Both the position numbers and the translations under genes were made by a program. From Rhodospirillales bacterium (GTDB lineage: Bacteria; Pseudomonadota; Alphaproteobacteria; Reyranellales; Reyranellaceae), in NCBI GenBank assembly GCA_947469635.1, contig CANIRG010000003.1:1-48318 (forward strand): 48,318 nt of DNA, given 5' to 3'. Position 1 is the first letter of the stretch; every line of letters starts with the position of its first letter. The notes under the pieces were generated by a model, which did not search any database, had not been told where the DNA came from, and worked only from the letters and a program-made list of their open reading frames with translations. Positions 16,400-23,893 of this stretch are shown piece by piece.

Positions 16400-17081
16400 G
16401 ATAATCGGGGAAACGCGCGCGAATCTCGGCGAGATAGCCCAGCGTGCCGGAGAGGTGCTTGCGCACATAGAGCTGCGCCTCGTCCGGATTTTTGCCTGCG
16501 ATGGCCTGCGCGATCAGCCGGTGGAGGCGCACGATGTCCTGCGCCTTGCCCGGCGTCGGCAGGTGCAGGCGGCGCAGCCGGTCGATATGGCCGCTGCGGC
16601 TGCGTACCAGCGTCCACAGCTCGCGCTTGTCGGCCGCGACATAGAGCTGCCAGTGGAAATCGTTGTCGGCCGCCATGAAGGCCGCGAGGTCCCCGGACTT
16701 GGCGAAATGCTGCTGCATGGCGACGATGCGGTTCAGCTCCTCGATCAGCGCCGGCTCGTGGGCGAGCGCCAGGCTGCGCACGATCTCGAGCTCGAGCGAC
16801 TGGCGCAGAAAGTGCGCCTGCTGCGCCCGCCTGATGTCGATGCGGCTCACCACGGTCGCGTGCTGCGGGAAGACCTCGACCAGGTCCTCCTCGTGCAGCC
16901 GCATCAGCGCGTCGCGCACCGGCGTCGAGCTGACGCCAAACTGCTTGGCGAGCGCCGCGCGCGACAGCGTCGAGGCCGGCGGCAGCGCCAGCGACACGAT
17001 CATCTCGCGCAGCCGGTCGAACACCTGTGGCGCCGCCTGGCGGTCGCGGTCGAGGCGTTCGGAGGGCACGGAATTCAGCAT
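16389..17081 (-). CDS. GntR-family transcriptional regulator, FCD type
   Basis: 230-residue regulator with a winged helix-turn-helix at about residues 15-80 (DRLREMIVSLALPPASTLSR, then LAKQFGVSSTPVRDALMRLH) and a C-terminal FCD ligand domain with conserved metal-type residues (RSLALAHEPALIEELN, FHWQLYVAADKRELW, HRLIAQAIAGKNPDEA). FCD regulators usually sense small carboxylates or sugar acids. It is divergent from the sugar-acid dehydratase gene, so it very likely represses that gene and releases it when a sugar acid binds. The intergenic region has a matching short dyad. Confidence 0.93.
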   Translation of the reverse strand: MLNSVPSERLDRDRQAAPQVFDRLREMIVSLALPPASTLSRAALAKQFGVSSTPVRDALMRLHEEDLVEVFPQHATVVSRIDIRRAQQAHFLRQSLELEIVRSLALAHEPALIEELNRIVAMQQHFAKSGDLAAFMAADNDFHWQLYVAADKRELWTLVRSRSGHIDRLRRLHLPTPGKAQDIVRLHRLIAQAIAGKNPDEAQLYVRKHLSGTLGYLAEIRARFPDYLIS

Positions 17082-17099
17082 GTCTTGACCATTGATGCA

Positions 17100-17111
17100 C
17101 TAATGTATTAG
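17100..17111. promoter_or_regulatory. Dyad between the GntR regulator and the dehydratase
   Basis: CTAAT-GT-ATTAG is a perfect 5-bp dyad in the 51-base gap between the two divergent genes. A TTGACC at 17085-17090 could be a -35 box for the dehydratase, with TATTAG inside the dyad as -10 at a short spacing of 15. An operator for the adjacent GntR protein is a reasonable inference. Confidence 0.45.
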
Positions 17112-17132
17112 CTCGATTCAGGAGGAAAACCA

Positions 17133-18875
17133 ATGCCCGACACGAAGCGAAAGACCGCCGACGAATTGCGCAGCGCCCGCTGGTTCGCGCCCGACGATCT
17201 GCGCGCCTTCGGCCACCGCTCGCGCGCGATGCAGATGGGGCTGGCGCCGGAGGATTGGGTCGGCAAGCCGGTGATCGCCATTCTCAACACCTGGTCGGAA
17301 GCCCAGCCCTGCCATATGCACTTCAAGAGCCGCGTCGATGACGTGAAGCGCGGCATCCTGCAGGCCGGCGGCTTCCCGATGGAGCTGCCGGCGCTGTCGC
17401 TGTCGGAGAGCTTCCTCAAGCCCACGACCATGCTCTACCGCAACCTGCTGGCGATGGACGCCGAGGAGCTGCTGCGTGGCCATCCCGTCGACGGCGTCGT
17501 GCTGATGGGCGGCTGCGACAAGACCACGCCCGCCCTGCTGCTGGGCGCCATCAGCATGAACCTGCCCGCGATCTACATGCCGGCCGGGCCGATGCTGCGC
17601 GGCAACTGGAAGGGCAAGGTGCTGGGCTCCGGCTCCGACGCCTGGAAATACTGGGACGAGCGCCGCGCCGGCAAGATCTCCGACGACGACTGGGTCGATG
17701 TCGAAGCCGGCATCGCGCGCAGCTACGGCACCTGCATGACCATGGGCACGGCCGCCACCATGATGGCGATGGCCGAGACCGTCGGCATGTCGTTGCCCGG
17801 CGCCTCCTCGATCCCGGCCGCCGACGCCAACCACATCCGTATGGCCGCCGAGACTGGCCGGCGCGTCGTCGAGATGGTGTGGGAGGATCTCACGCCCAAG
17901 AAGATCATGACCAAGGACGCGTTCCTCAACGCCATCACCGTGGCAATGGCGGTGGGCTGCTCCACGAACGCCATCATCCACCTGATCGCCATGGCGCGGC
18001 GCGCCGGCCAGGACATCGGCCTCGACGATTTCGAACGCGCCAGCCGCAAGGTGCCGGTGCTCGCCAACATCCGGCCCAGCGGCGACAAGTACCTGATGGA
18101 GGACTTCTTCTACGCCGGCGGCCTGCCCGGCCTGATGGAGCAGATCCGCGAGCATCTGCATGTCGGAACAATGACGGTGACGGGCAAGACGCTGGGCGAG
18201 AACATCGCGGGCGCGGAGATCTACAACGACGACGTGATCCGCGCCGTCGCCAACCCGATCTACAAGGAGGGCGCGCTGGCCGTGCTCAAGGGCAATCTCG
18301 CGCCCGACGGCTGCGTGATCAAGCCGAGTGCGTGCGCGCCGAAATTCCTGAAGCACACCGGCCCGGCGCTGGTGTTCGACGACTACCCCTCGATGAAGGA
18401 AGCCATCGACCGCGACGATCTCGACGTCACGGAAGATACGGTGCTGATCCTGCGCAACGCCGGTCCCCAGGGCGGGCCGGGCATGCCGGAATGGGGCATG
18501 CTGCCCATTCCCAAGAAGCTGGTGCAGCAGGGCGTGCGCGACATGGTCCGCCTCTCGGACAGCCGCATGAGCGGCACCAGCTACGGCGCCTGCATCCTGC
18601 ACGTCTCGCCCGAGTCCTACATCGGCGGACCGCTGGCGCTGGTGAAGACCGGCGACCTGATCTCGCTCGACGTCGACAAGCGCACCATCGACATGAACGT
18701 CTCCGAGGAGGAGCTGGCGAAGCGCCGCGCCGCCTGGAAGAAGCCCGAGGCGCGCTACGAGCGCGGCTACGGCTGGATGTTCACGCGGCACATCAAGCAG
18801 GCCAACGAAGGCTGCGACTTCGACTTCCTCGAAACCAGCTTCGGCGCCCCCGTCGCCGAACCGTCGATCTATTAG
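17133..18875 (+). CDS. IlvD/Edd-family sugar-acid dehydratase
   Basis: 580-residue iron-sulfur dehydratase, closest in pattern to L-arabinonate/pentonate dehydratases rather than the branched-chain IlvD. These remove water from aldonic acids to give 2-keto-3-deoxy acids. Three cysteines fit the [2Fe-2S] ligands: C60 (WSEAQPCHMHF), C128 (VLMGGCDKTTPA) and C201 (RSYGTCMTMGTA). Other signatures are GAGSIP-like GASSIPAADANH, NAGPQGGPGMPEW and SDSRMSGTSYGACILHVSPE. A strong AGGAGG site precedes ATG 17133. The divergent FCD-type GntR regulator supports a catabolic sugar-acid role. Confidence 0.92.
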   Translation: MPDTKRKTADELRSARWFAPDDLRAFGHRSRAMQMGLAPEDWVGKPVIAILNTWSEAQPCHMHFKSRVDDVKRGILQAGGFPMELPALSLSESFLKPTTMLYRNLLAMDAEELLRGHPVDGVVLMGGCDKTTPALLLGAISMNLPAIYMPAGPMLRGNWKGKVLGSGSDAWKYWDERRAGKISDDDWVDVEAGIARSYGTCMTMGTAATMMAMAETVGMSLPGASSIPAADANHIRMAAETGRRVVEMVWEDLTPKKIMTKDAFLNAITVAMAVGCSTNAIIHLIAMARRAGQDIGLDDFERASRKVPVLANIRPSGDKYLMEDFFYAGGLPGLMEQIREHLHVGTMTVTGKTLGENIAGAEIYNDDVIRAVANPIYKEGALAVLKGNLAPDGCVIKPSACAPKFLKHTGPALVFDDYPSMKEAIDRDDLDVTEDTVLILRNAGPQGGPGMPEWGMLPIPKKLVQQGVRDMVRLSDSRMSGTSYGACILHVSPESYIGGPLALVKTGDLISLDVDKRTIDMNVSEEELAKRRAAWKKPEARYERGYGWMFTRHIKQANEGCDFDFLETSFGAPVAEPSIY

Positions 18876-18882
18876 CTCCCCC

Positions 18883-18932
18883 GTCATCCCGACCGGAGGG
18901 CCGAAGGCCCGAAGCGGAGGGACCTGTTCATG
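18883..18932 (+). repeat. GTCATCCCGA repeat unit carrying the GIY-YIG start codon
   Basis: A single unit from GTCATCCCGA to GAGGGACCTGTTCATG, with the inner block GGAGGGCCGAAGGCCCGAAG. It begins eight bases after the dehydratase stop. Its final ATG (18930-18932) is the start of the nuclease gene, and its GGAGGGA forms the ribosome binding site. Confidence 0.8.
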
Positions 18933-19217
18933 GAACGCAACCCCGTCGTCTACATTCTCTGCAGCGAGAACAGGCGCGCCCTCTACATAGGGATAACGAC
19001 GAACCTCGGACGACGGCTCGAAGAGCATCGCCAGGGGTTGGTGCATCATACGGCGAGATACAACATCCATCGGCCGATCTACGTCGAATCCTACGAGACA
19101 GCGCCCGACGCGATTGCGCGAGAGAAGCAGCTCAAGAATTGGCGACGGGAGAAGAAGCTCATCCTGATCAACCGATCCAATCCTGAATGGCGTGATCTGA
19201 GTGGCGACGTATTTTGA
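18930..19217 (+). CDS. GIY-YIG nuclease-domain protein
   Basis: Small single-domain GIY-YIG protein of 95 residues, the usual length for the UPF0213-like bacterial group. The two catalytic tyrosine motifs appear as VYILCSENRRALYIGIT, followed by the arginine in TNLGRRLEEHRQG. The later glutamate and basic helix are AIAREKQLKNWRREKKLILI. Members are predicted to nick DNA, but most have no known role. Repeat units of one family lie at both ends of the gene: one overlaps its start, and another begins 13 bases after its stop. It lies between the dehydratase and RraA genes and is unlikely to share their function. Confidence 0.9.
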   Translation: MERNPVVYILCSENRRALYIGITTNLGRRLEEHRQGLVHHTARYNIHRPIYVESYETAPDAIAREKQLKNWRREKKLILINRSNPEWRDLSGDVF

Positions 19218-19230
19218 CCAAACCGCGGAC

Positions 19231-19463
19231 CATGAGCAGGTCCCTCCACTCCGGGCCTTCGGCCCTCCGGTCGGGATGACGGGTAGACTGTTTTACCGTC
19301 ATCCCGAGCGGAGCGAAGCGAAGCCGAGGGACCTGTTCATGCAACTGGCAGAACATGAGCAGGTCCCTCTGCCCCGAACCTTCAGCCGTCCGGTCGAGAT
19401 GACGGGTAGACCGTTTGACCGTCATCCCGAGCGGAGCAATGCGCAGTCGAGGGACCTATTCAG
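19231..19463. repeat. Array of four alternating GTCATCCCGA repeat units
   Basis: Units alternate in direction: inverted 19231-19280, forward 19298-19341, inverted 19354-19403, forward 19421-19463. Outer sequences are conserved (GTCATCCCGA and GAGGGACCTGTTCATG), while inner sequence is of two kinds, a GGGCCTTCGGCCC core or a GCGGAGCGAAGCGAAG type. They fill the gap between the GIY-YIG gene and the RraA gene (19218-19489). Confidence 0.85.
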
Positions 19464-19489
19464 ATGGTCGTGATGACGAGGGGAATGAA

Positions 19490-20203
19490 ATGTTGAAGAG
19501 AGAAACCTACGACAAGCTCAGGAGCGTGAGCACGCCGACGGTGGCGACGGCGCTCTACAAGCGCGGCCTTCGCACGCAGGCCATTCAGAACGTCCATCCG
19601 CTGTCGCCAATGACCGAGACGATGGTCGGCGAGGCCTTCACGTTGCGCTACATCCCCGCGCGTGAGGATCTGAACCCGCTAACCGTGTTTCGCGACCGGG
19701 CCCATCCGCAGCGCAAGGCGATCGAGGATTGCCCGCCGGGGCAGGTCATGGTGATGGACAGCCGCAAGGATGCGCGCGCGGCCTCGGCCGGCGCCATTCT
19801 CGTCACGCGCCTGATGAAGCGCGGCGTGGCGGGCGTGGTGACCGACGGCGGCTTCCGCGACTCCGCCGAGATCGCGCGGCTGGGCTTCCCGGCCTATCAC
19901 CAGCGGCCGAGCGCGCCGACCAACCTCACGCTGCACCAGGCGATCGACATCAACGTGCCGATCGCCTGCGGCGACGCGCCGGTGTTCCCGGGCGACGTCA
20001 TCCTGGGGGACGGCGACGGCTGCATCGTCATTCCCGCCCACCTCGCCGACGAGATCGCCGAGGAAGCCTTCGAGATGACCGCCTACGAGGATTTCGTCAC
20101 CGAGCAGGTGACAGGCGGCATGGGAATCTACGGCCTCTATCCCGCGACCAACGATCAGTCGCTGGTGGCCTTCGCGGCCTGGCGGAAGCTCAACAAGCGA
20201 TAA
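19490..20203 (+). CDS. RraA-family protein (possible aldolase/decarboxylase)
   Basis: 237-residue protein of the RraA/HMG-aldolase superfamily. Members either cleave 4-hydroxy-4-methyl-2-oxoglutarate or decarboxylate oxaloacetate, and E. coli RraA inhibits RNase E. Visible motifs are STPTVATALYKRGLRTQ, the loop GQVMVMDSRKDARAASAGAI with the substrate region, GVAGVVTDGGFRDSAEIARL containing the conserved G-G-x-R-D metal site, and GDVILGDGDGCIVIPAHLAD. The residues RD that typify the aldolases are present. ATG 19490 has GAGGGG upstream; earlier in-frame codons lie in repeat DNA. Placement after a sugar-acid dehydratase suggests cleavage of a keto acid. Confidence 0.88.
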   Translation: MLKRETYDKLRSVSTPTVATALYKRGLRTQAIQNVHPLSPMTETMVGEAFTLRYIPAREDLNPLTVFRDRAHPQRKAIEDCPPGQVMVMDSRKDARAASAGAILVTRLMKRGVAGVVTDGGFRDSAEIARLGFPAYHQRPSAPTNLTLHQAIDINVPIACGDAPVFPGDVILGDGDGCIVIPAHLADEIAEEAFEMTAYEDFVTEQVTGGMGIYGLYPATNDQSLVAFAAWRKLNKR

Positions 20204-20208
20204 ACTCC

Positions 20209-20314
20209 GTCATCCCGAGCGGAGCAAAGTGAAGTCGAGGGACCTGTTCATGCAAGTCGCAGAACACGAATAGGTCCCTCCGCTCCGGGCCTTCGGCCCT
20301 CCGGTCGGGATGAC
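20209..20314. repeat. Head-to-head GTCATCCCGA repeat pair after rraA-like gene
   Basis: Forward unit 20209-20252 and inverted unit 20265-20314, separated by 12 bases, form a long imperfect hairpin between two convergent genes. It may act as a bidirectional terminator, but no T tract is present. Confidence 0.8.
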
Positions 20315-20329
20315 GAGATTGATGAGCCG

Positions 20330-21352
20330 CTATCTCCAATAGTCCGGCAGCTTCGCCGCCAGCCATTTGGCGAGGGCTGAATTCACCGCTACGGGCTGCT
20401 CCTGCGCCATCCAGTGGCCCGACTTCACCACCACCTCGGTGAGGTCGCTGCAATCGCGCCGCATCGGCTCCGCGAGCCGCGAGGTCATGGTCTCGCAGGT
20501 CGTGTCGTAGGCGCCGTGCAGGAACAGCGCCGGCATGGCGAGCCTGCCGCCGTTCCCCGACGCGAGCGCATAGGCGCCGTTGGCCTTGTGGTTCATGTAC
20601 CAGGAGTCCGGACCGAAGAAGCCGTTGCGGGTGAGCGCTGCCGTATAGGCCTCCATGTCGGCCTCGGTCAGCACGTCGGCATCGCGCGGGATGTCCGGGC
20701 ACGGCCAGCCGCCGAACCAGCCGCCGGCCTTGCGCACCATCGAGGTGCGGCTGGGCTTGCCCACCGAATTGGGATCGCCCTTGCGGAACAGCGCCTTCAC
20801 GATGTTGCGCGGACTGGCGTCGAAGCCCTGGCGCGCCTTGTCGAAGTTTTCCTCGTAGTAGAACTGATAGTCCCACTGCCCTGCCGGATACTCCGCTTCC
20901 GGATAGAGCGTGCGGTCCACCAGCGGCACGACGGTGTCGAGCGTGAAGCCCGCCGCGAGATAGGGCACGCAGAGGCTCGCCACGCCGACCGTCTTCTCGG
21001 GATAGTGGCTCGCGATGTTCCACACCACCGGGCTGCCCCAGTCGTGACCGATCCACACGGCGCGCTCGCGGCCCAACGCCGCCAGCAGCTCCAGCATGTC
21101 GGCGACGATGTGCTCCTGCGCGAAATCCTCGTGGCGCGTGTAGGTGCTCGACCGTCCATAGCCGCGCATGTCGGGCGCGATGCAGCGGAAGCCCAGCGCG
21201 GCGAAGACCGGTATCTGGTGCCGCCAAGACAGCGAAAGCTCTGGCCAGCCGTGGCAGAAGATCAGCAGTGGTGCCGCTTCCGCACCGCAGGCGAGATAGC
21301 CGGTGGTGTGGCGCGCCGTCTTGACGGTGTGTTCGGTGATCGGGAAGGTCAT
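20330..21352 (-). CDS. Alpha/beta hydrolase, epoxide-hydrolase-like
   Basis: 340-residue hydrolase. The oxyanion motif HGWPE appears in LLIFCHGWPELSLSWRHQIP, the cap-proximal motif in APDMRGYGRSSTY and the nucleophile elbow in VWIGHDWGSPVVWN with aspartate as nucleophile, as in epoxide hydrolases and haloalkane dehalogenases. The acid and histidine lie near HGAYDTTCE and KSGHWMAQEQP. ATG 21352 is chosen over the longer frame, whose first 13 codons overlap the divergent gene. The two starts are only 17 bases apart. The substrate is unknown. Confidence 0.9.
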   Translation of the reverse strand: MTFPITEHTVKTARHTTGYLACGAEAAPLLIFCHGWPELSLSWRHQIPVFAALGFRCIAPDMRGYGRSSTYTRHEDFAQEHIVADMLELLAALGRERAVWIGHDWGSPVVWNIASHYPEKTVGVASLCVPYLAAGFTLDTVVPLVDRTLYPEAEYPAGQWDYQFYYEENFDKARQGFDASPRNIVKALFRKGDPNSVGKPSRTSMVRKAGGWFGGWPCPDIPRDADVLTEADMEAYTAALTRNGFFGPDSWYMNHKANGAYALASGNGGRLAMPALFLHGAYDTTCETMTSRLAEPMRRDCSDLTEVVVKSGHWMAQEQPVAVNSALAKWLAAKLPDYWR

Positions 21353-21369
21353 GGCAAGGAGAAGCTCCC

Positions 21370-22182
21370 ATGGAAATCGACACCGGCACAAATGAACTTT
21401 TATGCGTCGTCAAGGACGGCGTGGCGCTGATCACGCTCAACCGTCCCGAGGCGCGCAACGCCATGTCCGATCGCCTGACGCCGGCGCTGCGCACCCAGAT
21501 CAAGGAGCGCGGCGATGATCCGAACGTCGGAGCACTGCTCATCACCGGTGCCGGCACAGCCTTCTGCAGCGGCGGCGACGTCAAGGGCATGGGGGATCGC
21601 AGTTCGAAGAAGGACATGGGTTACGACGAGCGCGTGGCCGACCTGCGCTGGCGTCAGGCCAACCTCACCGGCGCGCTGATCGCGGTGCGCAAGCCCACCA
21701 TCGCCGCCCTTCCCGGCGCGGCGGCCGGTGCAGGCCTTGCCATCGCGCTCGCCTGCGATATTCGGATCGCCGCCAGGTCGGCCTTCGTCAGCACCGGCTA
21801 TGCGCGGGTGGGCTTGAGCGGCGACTATGGCATCGCGTGGCTGCTCACGCGCGCCGTGGGCTCCGTGCGGGCACGCGAGCTGATGTTCACCGCCGAGCGC
21901 GTCGATTCAGAGCGTTGCGAGCGTATCGGCCTCGTCAACCGCATCGTCGACGATGCCAAGCTGCAGGACGAAGCCTTCGCTTTCGCCAAGTCGCTGGCCG
22001 AGGGGCCACGCGTGGCGCTGCGCAACATGAAGGACAATCTCGACGACGCGCTGCACGTCGATTATGCGACCGCGCTCCATCGCGAGGCCGAGCGGCTGGT
22101 TCAGGCCTCCCGCACCGCCGACCACAAGGAGGCGGTGCGCGCCTTCGTCGAGAAACGGAAGCCGGTGTTCACGGGTCGGTAG
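21370..22182 (+). CDS. Enoyl-CoA hydratase/isomerase family protein
   Basis: 270-residue crotonase-fold enzyme acting on acyl-CoA. Signatures are LITLNRPEARNAMSDRL, the oxyanion-hole region GAGTAFCSGGDVKGMG, and KPTIAALPGAAAGAGLAIAL followed by DIRIAARSAFVSTGYARVGL. The usual two catalytic glutamates are not both obvious: the second site reads GLSGDYGIAWLL, with aspartate-tyrosine where many hydratases have glutamate. The chemistry may therefore be isomerase or thioesterase-like. AAGGAG precedes ATG 21370. The 3' end overlaps the convergent GST gene by 14 bases. Confidence 0.9.
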   Translation: MEIDTGTNELLCVVKDGVALITLNRPEARNAMSDRLTPALRTQIKERGDDPNVGALLITGAGTAFCSGGDVKGMGDRSSKKDMGYDERVADLRWRQANLTGALIAVRKPTIAALPGAAAGAGLAIALACDIRIAARSAFVSTGYARVGLSGDYGIAWLLTRAVGSVRARELMFTAERVDSERCERIGLVNRIVDDAKLQDEAFAFAKSLAEGPRVALRNMKDNLDDALHVDYATALHREAERLVQASRTADHKEAVRAFVEKRKPVFTGR

Positions 22183-22822
22183 GGACGTGGCACCTGAGGC
22201 GCTTGCCCGGCAGGAGATCGTAGGGCGCCTGCCATCCCGGAAGCTGGGCAAGTCGCGACAGCCAGGCGGCGATCGCGGGATGGCTCGCAGTGAGGTCGTA
22301 GCCGCTCTCGTGCTTGGGAAACGACAGGTACGCCATCATCGAGACATCGGCGATCGTCGGCCGGTCGGCAGCGACGAACGAACGATCCTGCAGATGGGCG
22401 TCGAGGATGCCGAGAAAGTCGTCGAGGCGCCGCCGCAGGAAGGCCAGCACCGCTGGATCAGGCGATGGCGTGAAGGCGCGCGCGTAGCGGTAGGTCGCCA
22501 TGTAGCCGGTCAGCTTGTGATTGTCCCAGAACAGCCAGCGCAAAATCTCGAAACGCTCCGCCTCGTTCGCCCCGTTCAGGCAACCGTAGCGTTCGGCGAG
22601 CTTCAGGAGAATTGGTGCCGTCTGGGTCAGGCGTTCGGCGCCATCTTCGAGGACGGGAATCTCGCCCATCGCATTGACCCTCGCGCGCCACTCCGGCGTG
22701 CGGGTGACACCACCGCCGAAATCGGTCCAGACCGGCTCGAACGTCTGGCCGCACAAAGTGAGCATGAGGGCGAGCTTGTAGCTGTTGCCCGATTCGGGAA
22801 AGTAATGGAGTCGGTAGTTCAT
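22169..22822 (-). CDS. Glutathione S-transferase family protein
   Basis: 217-residue GST-fold protein. The thioredoxin-like N-terminal domain begins MNYRLHYFPESGNSYKLALM, where the serine of SGNS is the likely catalytic residue, and contains NAMGEIPVLEDGAERLTQTA (the cis-proline IPVL and the glutathione-binding acidic residue). The helical C-terminal domain includes DRSFVAADRPTIADVSMMAY. ATG 22822 matches the family start better than the longer frame. It lies downstream of the quinone-reductase-type gene on the same strand with a gap of 69 bases. Confidence 0.9.
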   Translation of the reverse strand: MNYRLHYFPESGNSYKLALMLTLCGQTFEPVWTDFGGGVTRTPEWRARVNAMGEIPVLEDGAERLTQTAPILLKLAERYGCLNGANEAERFEILRWLFWDNHKLTGYMATYRYARAFTPSPDPAVLAFLRRRLDDFLGILDAHLQDRSFVAADRPTIADVSMMAYLSFPKHESGYDLTASHPAIAAWLSRLAQLPGWQAPYDLLPGKRLRCHVPTDP

Positions 22823-22891
22823 GCCGGAGACGATAGGGGCTTCCCCGGGCGCGCCACCATCAAGTCCTGCTTCTGGCACCCCTAGGAATAC

Positions 22892-23884
22892 TCAGGAGAC
22901 GCGCACCGCGCGCTTGCCCCAGTTCGTGCCCTCGAACAACCCGATCAGCGCCTCGGGCGCATTCTCCAGCCCGTCGATCACATCGACGACGGCCTTGATC
23001 CGCCCGTCGGTGACCCAGCCCGACAGCCGTGTCTCGGCCTCGGCCCGCTGGTCGTAGAAGTCCATGACGATGAAGCCTTCCATGCGCAGGCGCTTCACGA
23101 CGATCAGCCCGGGCACGGCCATCGGTCCCGGCGCGGGCTTCTCGACATCGTATTGCGAGACGTTGCCGCAACAGACGATGCGGCCGCGCAGGTTCATCAG
23201 CGACAGCGCCGCGTCGAGCACCGGGCCGCCGGTGTTGTCGAAATAGATGTCGATGCCGTCGGGACAGGCGGCGGCGATGGCGCGACGCACGCCACTTGCC
23301 TTGTAGTCGACCGCGGCATCGAAGCCGAGATCGCTCACCAGCCAGTCGCATTTCTCCTGACCGCCGGCCGTGCCGACGACGCGGCAGCCCATGAGCTTGG
23401 CGATCTGTCCCACCATGGTGCCGACCGCGCCCGCCGCCGCCGAGACGAGCACGGTGTCGCCGGGCTTGGGCCGGCCCACTTCGAGGAGGCCGAAATAGGC
23501 GGTGAGGCCGGTGACGCTGAGCGGCCCCACGAGCAGCTCGAGCGACACATCGCCGGTGCGCTTGGTGAGCCGATCCGGCGAAAGGACAGCATAATCCTGC
23601 CAGCCCCAGTCGCCTTCGACGATGTCACCGCGCTCGAAACCTGCAGCATTGGACTCGACGACCTCGCCGACGGCAAAGCCGCTCATCACCTGGCCCGGCT
23701 CCAGCGCCTCGCGATAGGTCTTGCCCATCATCCAGGCGCGGTTGGCGGGATCGAGCGACAGCATGCGGGTGCGCACCAGCACCTCGCCGGCGTCGGGCAC
23801 GGGGATCTCCGATTCGGCCCACTCGAACGTATCGGTGCCGATCTTGCCCTGGGGTTGCTGGGCGTAGAGCCATTGGCGATTCAT
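22892..23884 (-). CDS. Zinc-free MDR oxidoreductase (NADP-dependent, CurA-like)
   Basis: 330-residue medium-chain reductase of the leukotriene B4 dehydrogenase/prostaglandin reductase/CurA group, which reduces the C=C bond of enones using NADPH. Signatures are MNRQWLYAQQPQGKIGTDTF at the start, VRTRMLSLDPANRAWM, LSVTGLTAYFGLLEVGRPKP, the nucleotide-binding AAAGAVGTMVGQIAKLMGCR, DIYFDNTGGPVLDAAL and late FEGTNWGKRAVRVS. No zinc ligands are seen, as expected. It begins nine bases after the crotonase gene, so they form one operon, perhaps for an unsaturated acyl-CoA or enone. Confidence 0.93.
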   Translation of the reverse strand: MNRQWLYAQQPQGKIGTDTFEWAESEIPVPDAGEVLVRTRMLSLDPANRAWMMGKTYREALEPGQVMSGFAVGEVVESNAAGFERGDIVEGDWGWQDYAVLSPDRLTKRTGDVSLELLVGPLSVTGLTAYFGLLEVGRPKPGDTVLVSAAAGAVGTMVGQIAKLMGCRVVGTAGGQEKCDWLVSDLGFDAAVDYKASGVRRAIAAACPDGIDIYFDNTGGPVLDAALSLMNLRGRIVCCGNVSQYDVEKPAPGPMAVPGLIVVKRLRMEGFIVMDFYDQRAEAETRLSGWVTDGRIKAVVDVIDGLENAPEALIGLFEGTNWGKRAVRVS

Positions 23885-23893
23885 GGGGCCTCC

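Noticed and set aside
17118-19070. 650-residue minus-strand open frame over the dehydratase
   Set aside because: It is the antisense of a well-matched IlvD/Edd gene and has no motifs or ribosome site. Long antisense frames are expected at this base composition.
19231-20314. Possible CRISPR array
   Set aside because: Units alternate in direction, spacing is uneven, spacers are not of uniform length and no cas genes are nearby. It is a dispersed repeat.
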